From: Ignavibacteriota bacterium
GTDB lineage: Bacteria; Bacteroidota; Ignavibacteria; SZUA-365
Assembly (NCBI GenBank): GCA_016218045.1
Contig: JACRFB010000015.1
Span: forward strand, 43,837-107,836
Length of the DNA stretch: 64,000 nucleotides
Reading direction: 5' to 3'
Below the pieces are notes generated by a model, which was not told where the DNA came from, did no database searches, and saw nothing but the letters and a program-made list of their open reading frames with translations. The position numbers were made by a program, and so were the translations under genes. This document shows positions 52,088 through 61,958 of the stretch, piece by piece. The first letter of the stretch is position 1, and each line of letters starts with the position of its first letter.

Positions 52088-53773
52088 ATGACCCGCGCGC
52101 GCACGTACACACTATGGCGGCAGGCCCGCCGCGTGTCGCAGGGACTGTTCCTCGTGCTGTTCATCTACTTCCTGTTGAAGACGAGCGTGGATGCGATCGG
52201 AGCGCCCGATGCGCTGCCGACAATCAGCGCGCCCGTCGGGCTTTTCCTCGAGGCGGATCCGTTGCTGGCGCTCTACACCATCCTCACAACAGGCCGTCTG
52301 TACGAGGGTATGCTGTGGGCGCTTCTCATCCTCGCGGGCACCGTGTTTATCGGCCGCTTCTTCTGCGGGTGGATTTGTCCGATGGGCACAATCAATCACC
52401 TCGTCGGCAGCATACGCGCTGGCAGGCCGAAGGGCAGGGCGCGTCTCGACGCAAACCGTTACCGGCCATATCAGCGATGGAAGTATTACGGTCTCGCGGG
52501 CTTTTTTGGTGCGGCGGTCTTCGGCTCACTGCAAGTGGGCTGGCTCGATCCCATCGCCTTCCTGACGCGCGCCATGTCGCTGGCGGTGCTTCCCGCCTGG
52601 AACACCGCCTTTCAAGGCGCCGCCGATCTGAGCGGTTCCGGAATATTCGGATTTGCGAATCCGATATTTGACGGGACGGAGTGGCTGTTGCAGCACGCGG
52701 TACTGCGCGCCAAACCGGTGATATTCCAGAGCGCGCTGATTGTGGGACTGCTCTTTGCAGCGGTGCTTGTGGCGAACCGCTATATCGCGCGATTCTGGTG
52801 CCGGGGTCTCTGTCCGCTCGGCGCGCTGCTCGGCCTCTTCTCACGCTTCGCGATTTTCGGCATGCAGAAAAACCACTCGCTCTGCACCGACTGTAACCGC
52901 TGCGCGCTCGAGTGCCAGGGTGCGGACGATCCGCAGCCCGGATACACGTGGAGGCAGAGCGAATGCCACCTGTGCCTGAACTGCGTCGCCACCTGCCCCG
53001 AGGCGGGCATCGAATTCCGTTTCTTCCCTGTGCAGGAAGAATCGCGCCAGGATGTGGACGCGGGGCGACGCGCTGTTCTGACCTCCGTCGGCGCGGGTTT
53101 TGCAGCCATACCTCTGATGCGCGCCGAGACCGGTGTGACACGCGCAGCCGATCCCTCGTTGGTGCGGCCTCCGGGTTCGCTTCCCGAGAAGGATTTCCTC
53201 GCGCGCTGTGTGCGCTGCGGCGAATGTATGAATGTGTGTCCGAACAACGCGCTGCATCCGACCTTCCTGCAGGCGGGCTTCGAGGGCGTGTGGTCGCCGA
53301 TGCTCGTGCCGCGCGTCGGCTATTGCGAACCCACTTGTGTGTTGTGTGGTACGGTGTGTCCGACAGGCGCCATCGACGAGATCACCGAACGTGAAAAGGC
53401 CTGGGTGCATGTGAAGGGCGCGGAGAACGACACGCGTCCGCCGCTCCGCATCGGCACGGCGTTTTACGACACGGGCCGCTGCCTGCCGTGGGCGATGGCC
53501 ACCGAATGTATCGTGTGTGAAGAATGGTGTCCGACGTCACCCAAGGCGATTTATTTCGAGCAGGTCGAAGTGGTGAACCGCGCCGGGGAATACGTCACAC
53601 TGAAGCGCCCGCATGTGGATCCGCAGCTCTGCGTGGGGTGCGGCGCATGCACGTATGCGTGTCCGATCAAGGGCCAGCCGGCCATTTACATCTCGAGTGT
53701 CGGCGAGACGCGCAATCCGAAAAACAGCATTCTGCTGAAAACGAATCAGCCACAAAAACCATCCGCCTCATGA
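52088..53773 (+). CDS. Membrane polyferredoxin, NapH/MauN-like
   Basis: 561 residues from ATG 52088. Several N-terminal helices carry GRFFCGWICPMGTINH and RFWCRGLCPLGALLG, the paired Cys-Pro motifs of NapH-type quinol-linked proteins. Cluster-binding stretches follow: CTDCNRCALEC, CHLCLNCVATCPEAG, a second Tat-like or membrane segment, then CVRCGECMNVCPNNAL, CVLCGTVCPTGAI, CIVCEEWCPTSP and CVGCGACTYACPIKG. At least five iron-sulfur clusters are likely. It probably carries electrons between the membrane and a periplasmic partner such as the DUF362 protein. The stop overlaps the next start (ATGA). Confidence 0.92.
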   Translation: MTRARTYTLWRQARRVSQGLFLVLFIYFLLKTSVDAIGAPDALPTISAPVGLFLEADPLLALYTILTTGRLYEGMLWALLILAGTVFIGRFFCGWICPMGTINHLVGSIRAGRPKGRARLDANRYRPYQRWKYYGLAGFFGAAVFGSLQVGWLDPIAFLTRAMSLAVLPAWNTAFQGAADLSGSGIFGFANPIFDGTEWLLQHAVLRAKPVIFQSALIVGLLFAAVLVANRYIARFWCRGLCPLGALLGLFSRFAIFGMQKNHSLCTDCNRCALECQGADDPQPGYTWRQSECHLCLNCVATCPEAGIEFRFFPVQEESRQDVDAGRRAVLTSVGAGFAAIPLMRAETGVTRAADPSLVRPPGSLPEKDFLARCVRCGECMNVCPNNALHPTFLQAGFEGVWSPMLVPRVGYCEPTCVLCGTVCPTGAIDEITEREKAWVHVKGAENDTRPPLRIGTAFYDTGRCLPWAMATECIVCEEWCPTSPKAIYFEQVEVVNRAGEYVTLKRPHVDPQLCVGCGACTYACPIKGQPAIYISSVGETRNPKNSILLKTNQPQKPSAS

Positions 53774-54654
53774 AACACATACTCGCAGCACTCCTGGCGT
53801 GTGTCCTTCTCTCGTCGCTCCATGCCCAACCCTCCGGCAATTTCCGCCTCCTCCCGAAAGACAACGAGGTGAAGGGATGGACGCGCAAAGGGGAGCCACG
53901 CTCGTTCAAAGCCGAGAAGCTCTGGGAATACATTAACGGGGGCGCCGACGTGTATATCGACTACGGCTTCAAGGAAGTGGTGACAGTGGATCTTGCCGCC
54001 GGTGACAAGAGTATGGTGATCGACGTGTACGAGTTTGCGGATTTCGAAGGCGCATTTGGCCTGTACGCGCGCGAGCGGGCTCCGTCGTACAAGTTCATCA
54101 GCATCGGCGCCGGCGGTTATCAGGAGGGTGTCTCGCTGAATTTTTATCAGGCGAAAAACTATATCAAGATCTCGGCCTTCAGCGACGATCAGGATACGCG
54201 CACCGCAATGAAAAAGGCGGCCGACATCGTGTCGCGCAATATCGGCACGTTTAAAAAGGCGCCCACCTTGCTCGCGTATTTCCTTCCTGGCGGGTTGGTG
54301 AAAAATTCAGAGACCTTCGAGAAAAAGAATTATCTCGGTAGAAACGAATTACGCGATACCTACACGGCCCAGTACACTGTGAAGGGCAAATCGTTGACCG
54401 CGTTTTTCAGTCAGGCCGATACACCCGCGTCAGCGGAAACGCGCCTCAAAGGCCTGCGGCCCGCGCTCTCGCAGCCCGGCTCGAAAGACAAGGCCTACGC
54501 GGGGCTCGGCACGTCGGTTCTCACAGGCAAACACCGTGAAGCGAAAGACGTGGTCTTACTCGTCAAAGGCCGCATACTGCTCGGTGTGTATCCCGCAACA
54601 GATGCCTCGCTCGTGAAGGGTTTTCTGAAGGACTTTGTAGCCCGTTTCCCGTAG
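53770..54654 (+). CDS. Secreted protein of the LLPKDNE (DUF6599-like) family
   Basis: 294 residues with signal peptide ILAALLACVLLSSLHA. The mature N-terminus NFRLLPKDNEVKGWTRKGEP and then LWEYINGGADVYIDYGFKEV, VIDVYEFADFEGAFGLYARE suggest the DUF6599 family, whose activity is not known to me. Its start overlaps the polyferredoxin stop by four bases, so all three genes (DUF362, polyferredoxin and this) form one unit. The gene at 60074 is a shorter relative. The stop TAG is the first word of the following repeat array. Confidence 0.8.
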   Translation: MKHILAALLACVLLSSLHAQPSGNFRLLPKDNEVKGWTRKGEPRSFKAEKLWEYINGGADVYIDYGFKEVVTVDLAAGDKSMVIDVYEFADFEGAFGLYARERAPSYKFISIGAGGYQEGVSLNFYQAKNYIKISAFSDDQDTRTAMKKAADIVSRNIGTFKKAPTLLAYFLPGGLVKNSETFEKKNYLGRNELRDTYTAQYTVKGKSLTAFFSQADTPASAETRLKGLRPALSQPGSKDKAYAGLGTSVLTGKHREAKDVVLLVKGRILLGVYPATDASLVKGFLKDFVARFP

Positions 54655-54905
54655 GTGGAAAGTAGAAAGTAAAAGATTGTAGAATGTGGATAGTAAAAGA
54701 TTGTAGAATGTGGAAAGTAAAAGATTGTAGAATGTGGAAAGTAGCAAAGTGGAAAGTAAAAGAATGTTGAATGTGGAAAGTAGCAGCGGAGCGACCGTTT
54801 CATGCTCTCGAGTTCAATTTTCTCCCTTCCGCCTTGCTACCTTCAACATTGCCACCTTGCTACCTTCTACATTGCTACATTGCTACTTTCAACATTCAAC
54901 CATCA
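54655..54905. repeat. 24-bp tandem words and their inverted counterparts
   Basis: GTGGAAAGTAAAAGATTGTAG-type words recur with a 24-bp period at 54656-54780; from 54835 to 54905 words such as CTACCTTCAACATTGC run in the opposite sense. A unique centre of about 55 bp separates the arms. The array lies between convergent genes and fills the whole 287-bp gap. Confidence 0.82.
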
Positions 54906-54941
54906 CCAGATCCCACGGGCAGAATCCACACAACAACGTCA

Positions 54942-57900
54942 TCACAACTGAACAACTGCCTGCACCGTGGCAGTGGTGTTTGAGACTGTGCTGCCGGAGG
55001 TTGCGGTGAGTGAGTTGTTGAGCATGAAACGCAGGTAGGAAGCACCGAAGGGATACACGTCGAGCGAAAAGCCGTTGCTCATGCCGCGCGAGACGTAGGT
55101 GTCACCGTAACGGCTCTCGCTGCGCGCATCGGTGTATCCGAGACCGAGATCGTAACGCAGCTCGAGACGCGGGAGCAGGCCGCTGTTCTGCACGGAGAAG
55201 GTGAGACTGAGTCCGGGCGACAGTGTGGTCGCCCGTTGCACGCGGCGGCCTTCCGTGCGTGTCTCGAATCCGGCGCCGAACGTGAAACGTCCGAGCAGGG
55301 TGCGGTGCAGACGGTGTTCGGTGAACACAAAGGGCGCGACACGCACAAACTCGCTTACGGGATTGCGCCCGTCGAGTACGCTGAACTGCAATGTATACAG
55401 CGCCGCGTCGTCCCCGTGCAGATCGAGACGTTGTATCAGATCACGCCGCATGTCGAGAAAATACCACCGTCCCTCTTCCATCTTTCCGCCGGTGAAACGT
55501 CCCGTGGTCACCGAGAGAAAGCCGGGCGTGGGACGCCATTCCAATTTTGTCTCGAGAAAATCCGTGTTGCTCCTTCCTGCTTCCCGTCCATCGGAGCCGG
55601 TGAAGAGGGAGAGGAACATCTCGCTCGCGGATCCGTCCTCGGTGTTGCGGCGTGTATCGCGGCGCACATTCACTTCAACGGTAAAGTCGCTGAGCGACGC
55701 GAGAATCGTTCCGGGCGAAAACCGAGTGCCGAGTTGCAGGACGCGTGTAACGGCGCTGTTCGTGCGTCCGGCTGCACCGGGCAATCCATACTGAAGCACA
55801 TCGCCGGTGTAGCGGCCCGAGAGCGACAGGCCCGGCACATGTTCCATCACACCGTCGAGAAAGAGGCGCTCGAGACTTTGCACACGCGTCCATTCCCCGT
55901 TGAAGCGAGAAGCACGGTGTTCATCACCCCGATAATACGTGGTGAACGTGAACATCGGGCGCGGCGCAACGGTGACACGCACGTAGGTGTTGTTGAAACG
56001 GAAGGTCGCGGGCAGCGTGGTCCAGGCGCTGTACGGCACGGAGGGATTCTCTTCCTCGCCGTAGCGGAGGTAGGAGATGAGACTGGCATTCGAGAGTCCG
56101 CTTGCGCGCAGAGCGGTCTCGGGCAGCACGTATTGCACGTCGGCTCGCAGCGCGGAACGTTGTCCGCTTCCCGCGCGGGTGTACATGTGCTGCAGCGGGA
56201 GGAAAGCGGCGTCCTCTGTACCGCGTGTAAAGCGCAGTGTGAGCGACGGGTAGGCCGGATCGAACCACTTCACACCCGCGTCGAGTTGACGATCATTCGG
56301 ATCCCATTGTTCCTGACCGCCGCGAAGACGGTAGCTGCCGAACAGGCGCAGTTGCGGAAACACGTCCACTTCACCCTGCACACTGGCGCTCTGATGCAGG
56401 TCGCCGAAGGAATACCAGCGTTTGAAATTTCCGACATACCCGGCGTCACGACGGCGGGCCGCCGCATTCAGGCGGGCCGGTCCATAACTCGCGGCAAGAA
56501 CCACGGCAAGGGCGTTTCCATCGGACGGCGGTGCGCCGGGCATGTCCCATGCGGTGTGGCTGCGCGAAAATTCGGGAGCGATGCGCACGTCGAATCCGCC
56601 GCTCTGCACCCGGGCGTCGGCCATCGCGTGGACGACGGTGGTGGGCACGTTGTTGGGACCCGTGGTGAATGCCGCCCCTGTCAAAGAGCCCTGGAGCAGA
56701 TCCGACGGCGAGACCGTCACCGATGCCTGCGCGTACAATCGTTCGTCATCGACCGACACATATTCGTATGTCACTTCGATGCGGCTGTCGTCGTGCACCA
56801 CGCCGTCGCGTGTGAACGAGAGGGCGCCGCTTGTGTAGTCGAGCACGTAATCCTCGCCCGCGCGGGTCAGCAGTCCGTCGACAAGCACCAACTCCGAACC
56901 GCGCACAAGGCGGGGATGCGCAAGTGCATAACTGTAGGTGCTGGTAAGAAAGCCGAAACTCATCAACCGGCCGCCTGTGGAGGCGGTGTCGCTGTATGTG
57001 TCGGCGGGGAAGGGCCGCGCCGCAGGAAATTGCAGCACACCCTCGTCGTAATCCATGTGTTCGTGATCGATGAGTCCGTCGCGGTCGCGGTCGAGTCCGT
57101 ACTCGGGCGCAAGCATCCAATCACTGCAACGGAGCGAGGAGGGCACGATGCCCGTTACACCGAGCGCGTACACGTTGCGCATCTCGTGCGCTGTATGCGC
57201 GGAGGTGTTCAGCACGACGTCCGCGGGACGGCCGTCGATCACGGCGCGCGCGATAAGTGTGCGCGTGCCGGCCTCGTTGCGCAGGCGCACGATGCCGCGT
57301 TCCGCGTCGAGTGTGAAATCCTGTATCGGCAGCAGCCGCAGCCAGCGTCCGACGCGTCCGGCGATCACCGTGTCGGAGGTGCCACCGCGCCGCTCGTGTG
57401 TGGCGGGATCGACATCGAGGAACAGCTCGAAGGTCTCCGGCTCCACGCGTACATCGTTCTGTAACGAATCGAGGCGGAAGTATTTGCGCCGCTGATACCA
57501 TGGCGTTCGCACGCGGCTCATACGCGCGGAGTTTCTGCCGAGAAACGCTTCGGTGGTGCGCGCGGTGGTCTGATGCCCGCCCGCGGCCGTTATTTCGACG
57601 AGGGGCCGCCGGTATTTCGCCGTCCGTTCACCGAAGGCCGCGCGCGCGCCCGCGCCGAATAAACCCATGGGCTGCAGTATGCTGCGCGCGCCCTGCTCCA
57701 CGCGCAAATCCCCGGCCTGCGCGAGCTGCAGTATGTCGTCGGACGCTCCGCGATATTCGACGCCATAGGTCACATCGCTGAAATCGACGTCGTTGTAGGT
57801 GGCCGTCATGGTGCGGCCGCCGCCGAGATCGAGCCGCGCTTTCAGATCGAAGTTCTTCGATGTCTCCGCGCGGGAAGTAAACGCGTCACGGATCAGAAAC

Positions 57901-59129
57901 GAGGCGCGCGATCCCCCCAGGGACAGCGTCACGTCCTTGCCGAAGCGAAGCATCGTGCCCGAGGTGTTGTCGAATTGCAGAAGGTCCTGGCCACCGGATC
58001 CGCGGACTTCGGGAAGCGGGAAGGTGTTCCAGCGCGCATCGGAGGTGGTGAATGTGGCGATGAATGTGTCGGTGAACGCCGCGATGCTCTGGCCGGAGGC
58101 ATACAGCGCGGAACACTGCTGAAAGGGCACTCCGGACGCACGAGTGAGGTACGTCCACGACTTTCCCTGATTCGTGCCGCGGGTGCGGTTCTCGTAATGC
58201 GACAATCCGCCGGCTGTTGCGAACCAGATGCTCGAGGCCGACACGACCGCCACGGCCTGAATGTCGCGGTCGGGCAGATTCGTGATCTCGAGGAAGGGAC
58301 GCACCGCGTCGCTCTGCGTGTCGTATTGCCAGAGATTATCGGCGGTCTGCAGCCAGAACGAGGATCCGTCGATGAAGATGCTGCGAACGGCGCCCGCGCC
58401 GCCGAGCGCCGCGAGTGTGTAGCGTTGGAACACATTCGACGCGGCGTCGAAGCGCAGCAGTTCGGAATCGAGCAGCAGCCAGAGATATGTGCCCGCAAAA
58501 AATGCGTCGCGTATGGGTTCCGGAGTTTCGGGTCTGTATGTCCGCCATTTTTCGTAGCGCGGATCGTACTCGCACACGGCGCTGTCGGTGGCCAGCAGCA
58601 CGCGCCCCTCGCGCGGTGCGATGGCGTGCACCGCGGTGCCTGTGAGTCCGTGCCGCGCGTCGATGGTCTGCCATTGCTCGATGAGTTTGTCGTAGCGCGC
58701 TGCGCCACGCTCGGTTCCGACCCACACGTAATCGGGCTCCGCCGCGAAACAGCGCACGCGGCCCGCGGGGATGCCGCGTGTCGTGTCGAACGCGGTGGTG
58801 GCATTCGAGCGCACGTCGTGGCGCGTTACACCGTGATCACTTCCTATCCACAGGACGTCGTCGTCGGCAAAGAGCCGCGTCACACGTTCGGGCAGTCCCG
58901 ATTCCGCGCCACGCGCTGACCACACGTTCTCGCTGCTTCGATATTGAAACAGGCCGCGGTCGCCGCCCACCCACAACGCGTCGAGCAGTTGCAGCGCGTC
59001 ACTTGTGCGCGTGGGCGACTGCCTCTGTACCTGCGACCGCGCGCTTGGAAGCGCAAAGCAGGAACAGACGAGGAGAGTGATGAAAAAAGCTGATGGCCGG
59101 AGGCGGCGGGAGGGTATGGTGGAGTTCAT
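54942..59129 (-). CDS. Very large surface protein: beta-propeller followed by outer-membrane barrel
   Basis: 1395 residues. Signal peptide SAFFITLLVCSCFALPSARS. Residues about 45-370 repeat the two-component-regulator propeller pattern (LWVGGDRGLFQYRSS, LWIGSDHGVTRHD, VWVGTERGAARYD, IWFATAGGLSHYEN). The remaining 1000 residues are rich in alternating strands with Arg/Tyr and end in TVSNTTATVQAVVQL, consistent with an outer-membrane barrel. The propeller might face the periplasm or the outside. Frames open on the opposite strand over hundreds of codons are shadows of its G+C bias. Function unknown; it stands alone. Confidence 0.8.
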   Translation of the reverse strand: MNSTIPSRRLRPSAFFITLLVCSCFALPSARSQVQRQSPTRTSDALQLLDALWVGGDRGLFQYRSSENVWSARGAESGLPERVTRLFADDDVLWIGSDHGVTRHDVRSNATTAFDTTRGIPAGRVRCFAAEPDYVWVGTERGAARYDKLIEQWQTIDARHGLTGTAVHAIAPREGRVLLATDSAVCEYDPRYEKWRTYRPETPEPIRDAFFAGTYLWLLLDSELLRFDAASNVFQRYTLAALGGAGAVRSIFIDGSSFWLQTADNLWQYDTQSDAVRPFLEITNLPDRDIQAVAVVSASSIWFATAGGLSHYENRTRGTNQGKSWTYLTRASGVPFQQCSALYASGQSIAAFTDTFIATFTTSDARWNTFPLPEVRGSGGQDLLQFDNTSGTMLRFGKDVTLSLGGSRASFLIRDAFTSRAETSKNFDLKARLDLGGGRTMTATYNDVDFSDVTYGVEYRGASDDILQLAQAGDLRVEQGARSILQPMGLFGAGARAAFGERTAKYRRPLVEITAAGGHQTTARTTEAFLGRNSARMSRVRTPWYQRRKYFRLDSLQNDVRVEPETFELFLDVDPATHERRGGTSDTVIAGRVGRWLRLLPIQDFTLDAERGIVRLRNEAGTRTLIARAVIDGRPADVVLNTSAHTAHEMRNVYALGVTGIVPSSLRCSDWMLAPEYGLDRDRDGLIDHEHMDYDEGVLQFPAARPFPADTYSDTASTGGRLMSFGFLTSTYSYALAHPRLVRGSELVLVDGLLTRAGEDYVLDYTSGALSFTRDGVVHDDSRIEVTYEYVSVDDERLYAQASVTVSPSDLLQGSLTGAAFTTGPNNVPTTVVHAMADARVQSGGFDVRIAPEFSRSHTAWDMPGAPPSDGNALAVVLAASYGPARLNAAARRRDAGYVGNFKRWYSFGDLHQSASVQGEVDVFPQLRLFGSYRLRGGQEQWDPNDRQLDAGVKWFDPAYPSLTLRFTRGTEDAAFLPLQHMYTRAGSGQRSALRADVQYVLPETALRASGLSNASLISYLRYGEEENPSVPYSAWTTLPATFRFNNTYVRVTVAPRPMFTFTTYYRGDEHRASRFNGEWTRVQSLERLFLDGVMEHVPGLSLSGRYTGDVLQYGLPGAAGRTNSAVTRVLQLGTRFSPGTILASLSDFTVEVNVRRDTRRNTEDGSASEMFLSLFTGSDGREAGRSNTDFLETKLEWRPTPGFLSVTTGRFTGGKMEEGRWYFLDMRRDLIQRLDLHGDDAALYTLQFSVLDGRNPVSEFVRVAPFVFTEHRLHRTLLGRFTFGAGFETRTEGRRVQRATTLSPGLSLTFSVQNSGLLPRLELRYDLGLGYTDARSESRYGDTYVSRGMSNGFSLDVYPFGASYLRFMLNNSLTATSGSTVSNTTATVQAVVQL

Positions 59130-59165
59130 GCAGGGCAGGGCGGGCGGCGGAAACAGCCCGGGATG

Positions 59166-60077
59166 TCAGCCCGCGCGGTGAATGCGCAGGCGCGAGATGT
59201 CGAGCGAGCCGAGTCCGCGTTCGGCGGCGCGCGCAAGATGTTTCACCGATGCGGGTGCGGTGCTGCGGCCGTTCCAGGACGCGAGCGAACACGTGGCCGC
59301 ATCGACTGCAAGGGGTGCGGCTCCGGCGACGATGGTCTTGGCATGCTCCACCTTGCCCGGTCCCTGCGGACCGTTCGAGAGCAGCAGGTAGGTGGCGTCC
59401 ATGATCGTGAGCTGCGGTCGCAGCACACCCGCCAGATCCACGATGGCGTTATGCAGATCGAAGTCGCGATGAAAGCGCATGCGGTCCCAGAACAATCCCA
59501 TCAGATTTTTGAGTCCGAAACTTACCGTTGTTGCGGAGTGCACTTTTGCCGTGGGCAGATTAATGAACACGTCGGCCTTGCGCACGAGCTTCGGTATGAG
59601 AAGCTCCTTCACCTCCTCGCCGCCGTCGATGGTCACAGGTTCGAACTGATGTTCGTCGTTGAGTTCGACGAAGGTGAAATCGCGGCACTCGGCGGCCAGC
59701 GCCGTCATGCCGCTGCGTTCAAAACACAGGGCTGCACGGCTCATCGGGAAGTCAGCCACCACCACGCGGCGCGCGCCCGCAGCCACGCACAATGCGGCCA
59801 CCGCGCGTATCACCTCGGGATGTGTTGTCGTTCCCCATTCGGGCGGATTCGGGAAAGACATGTTCGGCTTCAGAAACACGACGTTGCCGGGCTTCACAAA
59901 GGCCGACATCCCGCCAACCGCGTTCACGGCCGCCGTCACATTCGCGGCCACGTCGCTGCCGCGCACGATGGCCAGGTCGTACGGTTCATCCTTCATCACC
60001 CCCTGCGCGAGTGTGTCGAGGGAACGAAGAGCCGGCGCCGCCAGGAGTGAGGATAGCAGGAAAGAGCGGCGGTTCAT
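59166..60077 (-). CDS. DUF362 protein with Tat-like signal
   Basis: 303 residues. N-terminus MNRRSFLLSSLLAAPALRSL is twin-arginine-like. Core features are NVVFLKPNMSFPNPPEWG, TTTHPEVIRAVAALCVAAGA, VFINLPTAKVHSATTVSFGL and GLGSLDISRLRIHR. It is alignable with the protein at 51067 in all these blocks. Its start overlaps the stop of the lipoprotein gene upstream (ATGA), repeating the DUF362 + LLP(R/K)DNE pairing seen at 51-54.6 kb. Confidence 0.87.
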   Translation of the reverse strand: MNRRSFLLSSLLAAPALRSLDTLAQGVMKDEPYDLAIVRGSDVAANVTAAVNAVGGMSAFVKPGNVVFLKPNMSFPNPPEWGTTTHPEVIRAVAALCVAAGARRVVVADFPMSRAALCFERSGMTALAAECRDFTFVELNDEHQFEPVTIDGGEEVKELLIPKLVRKADVFINLPTAKVHSATTVSFGLKNLMGLFWDRMRFHRDFDLHNAIVDLAGVLRPQLTIMDATYLLLSNGPQGPGKVEHAKTIVAGAAPLAVDAATCSLASWNGRSTAPASVKHLARAAERGLGSLDISRLRIHRAG

Positions 60078-60619
60078 TTGATTTTCGCCGCGATGTTTGT
60101 CGCAAAGATCTCGATCACTTCCTGCGTCTTGTCGTCGGGGCTTCCGATCGTTATCGCGACGAAGTATTTCCCCTTGGTGAATTTCATCCGGTACGAGAAC
60201 ACGTCCTTCTGAATCTGCGCCTTGGTCGACGGCGGACGCGTGGGTGTTATCGGACTCGAGAAGGCCTTTTCGGGATCATCAAAGAGCGCGTCGGCTTCGG
60301 CAGCGCTGTGCTGATCGTACACTTCCACGTCACACTCGATGCCCGGCTGTCCGTTTACCGTCCCTGTGTAATTCTGCAGCGCGCCCTCGACAAATCCGTT
60401 CTTTGTGTAAATCTCGAAACCTCCGTCGATCTCGCGCTGCAAATCGTCCTTGTTCCGCGCCACCCATGCGCGCGACCCCCGCGCCCAGCCGCTGATCTCG
60501 TTGTCGCGCGGCAATAGGTCGGTAATCGAAACCACGGTGTTGTTCGAGGGCGTTTCGGATTTGTCGCAGGCGGCAAGCACCGCGCAGCAGAACACGAGAA
60601 GAAGGACACTCGGTCGCAT
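60074..60619 (-). CDS. Lipoprotein of the LLPRDNE (DUF6599-like) family
   Basis: 181 residues with a lipoprotein signal (LLVFCCAVLAAC, lipid-bearing Cys at 18). The mature part has ITDLLPRDNEISGWARGSRA and LQREIDGGFEIYTKNGFVEG, in line with LLPKDNEVKGW and YINGGADVYIDYGFKE of the protein at 53770, so they are relatives. The C-terminal half has FSYRMKFTKGKYFVAITIG. It is coupled to the following DUF362 gene by a four-base overlap. Confidence 0.78.
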   Translation of the reverse strand: MRPSVLLLVFCCAVLAACDKSETPSNNTVVSITDLLPRDNEISGWARGSRAWVARNKDDLQREIDGGFEIYTKNGFVEGALQNYTGTVNGQPGIECDVEVYDQHSAAEADALFDDPEKAFSSPITPTRPPSTKAQIQKDVFSYRMKFTKGKYFVAITIGSPDDKTQEVIEIFATNIAAKIK

Positions 60620-60646
60620 GGGGAAGGATGTTTGGAGGTGGGAGAA

Positions 60647-61948
60647 TCAGAGTGCGTGAAGGAAACTGCGCGTCACGGTATTGCCGCCGATGTCCACGCG
60701 GAGGATGTACATGCCGTGCGGCTGCGAAATCGGCGACCAGTGCAGGATATGTGATCCCGGCGCGAGTGAACCGTCGACGATTGTCGCAAGCAGCCGGCCC
60801 CGCGTGTCGTATACGCCTGCGCGGACGGTCGATGACGCCGGAAGGTCCAGTACAAATTCGGCGCGAGTGGAGACGGGCTGCGGATAGCAGTCGGACAGGG
60901 TCCAGTCGAGATCGGGTTGCGACTCGTGTATTCCCGTGGTCATCGAAATCGGGATCACGGTCATTTCCGCGGGATTCGCCACACCGATGGAATACGGCGC
61001 CGCGGCGGCCTCCTCGATGTACCCGCCGGCCTTGGTCGAATAGCCGGCCTTCTTGCGTCCGTCGTTGATGAGCGAGCGTCCGAAGTAGTCCGATGTCACC
61101 GGATCCTGCGAAATCGTGATCGTGTTCGGGGAAATTTGCGGACTGCCACCGGGACCGCCGTTGATCACGCCGAACAGGCAGTCCATCACCACCAGCACCT
61201 GCTTCTGTACCATCACCGGATCTGCCATGATGTCGAGCACGGCCTTCTTGTTGCTGCAGATGCCGAGAGAGCCGCCGGGATTGACGGTGCCCATGTGATT
61301 CTTGAACGCAAGTGTGAAGTCGATTCCGCAGTAGTGATCCTTCAGCACCGGCATGTTGATGAGGTAGTCGGCGTCGTGCAACGTCTTGCTGTACGGCCGC
61401 GCCTTGCCGTCGCACATGATGGTGTAGCCGAGGTTGGGGAAACTCGCATCCTGCACATACCCCGCGTTCACGCCGAAGTACGATGTGCTGTAGCCGCCGT
61501 CGCGCGCCGCGTGCCGCTCGTACAGGGTAATGTTGGCGGCGGGGAAGCCGCCGAGCATCTGCACCAGCCGCGTGAGCAGCGCTTTGACCAGTTCCTTGCG
61601 CGTGGGGACCGACGAATTAATGAGGTTCGGTTTGATCGCGATCTTTTTTGCCGTCGTCAGGCCGGGGAACAACGAGGCCAGCGCGTCGGCGGGCGACGAG
61701 GTGATGCCGGTGAAACGTTGTATGCCCTCGTCGAACATGCTCTGCACGATGGGTTCGCTCACCTTGTTATACCCCTGCACCGCACCCGTATGTGTTACCG
61801 TCACGATGCGTCCCGGATTCGGGTACTTATACGCGGCCGCTTTTGAGGGGGGCAGTGTCGCTGCGAGGCGTGAGGGAAGCGAGCCCGCAAGTACGGCTGC
61901 AGCAGCGCCTGTCAGAAATCGTCGGCGTCCGTTCATACTGTCGTCCAT
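60647..61948 (-). CDS. DUF362 protein with Tat-like signal and type IX sorting domain (tandem copy 2)
   Basis: 433 residues from ATG 61948 (ATG 61936 also possible). MNGRRRFLTGAAAAVLAGSL is a twin-arginine-like signal. The DUF362 core includes KKIAIKPNLINSSVPTRKEL, LGGFPAANITLYERHAA, YLINMPVLKDHYCGIDFT and SFKNHMGTVNPGGS-like wording. After about residue 340 a 90-residue C-terminal domain (VYDTRGRLLATIVDG, HGMYILRVDIGGNT) fits a type IX sorting domain. It begins 10 bp after tandem copy 1, from which it clearly arose by duplication. Lacks the extra fibronectin-like insert found there. Confidence 0.85.
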   Translation of the reverse strand: MDDSMNGRRRFLTGAAAAVLAGSLPSRLAATLPPSKAAAYKYPNPGRIVTVTHTGAVQGYNKVSEPIVQSMFDEGIQRFTGITSSPADALASLFPGLTTAKKIAIKPNLINSSVPTRKELVKALLTRLVQMLGGFPAANITLYERHAARDGGYSTSYFGVNAGYVQDASFPNLGYTIMCDGKARPYSKTLHDADYLINMPVLKDHYCGIDFTLAFKNHMGTVNPGGSLGICSNKKAVLDIMADPVMVQKQVLVVMDCLFGVINGGPGGSPQISPNTITISQDPVTSDYFGRSLINDGRKKAGYSTKAGGYIEEAAAAPYSIGVANPAEMTVIPISMTTGIHESQPDLDWTLSDCYPQPVSTRAEFVLDLPASSTVRAGVYDTRGRLLATIVDGSLAPGSHILHWSPISQPHGMYILRVDIGGNTVTRSFLHAL

Positions 61949-61958
61949 CGTGTCGGCC

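Noticed and set aside
54495..54803. 102-codon minus-strand frame with FPHSTIFY repeats
   Set aside because: It reads the 24-bp intergenic words and runs into the end of the opposite-strand gene.
55236..57464. 742-codon open frame on the plus strand
   Set aside because: Antisense to the propeller-barrel gene, low-complexity His/Arg/Gly-rich translation, no ribosome site; a product of G+C-biased third codon positions.
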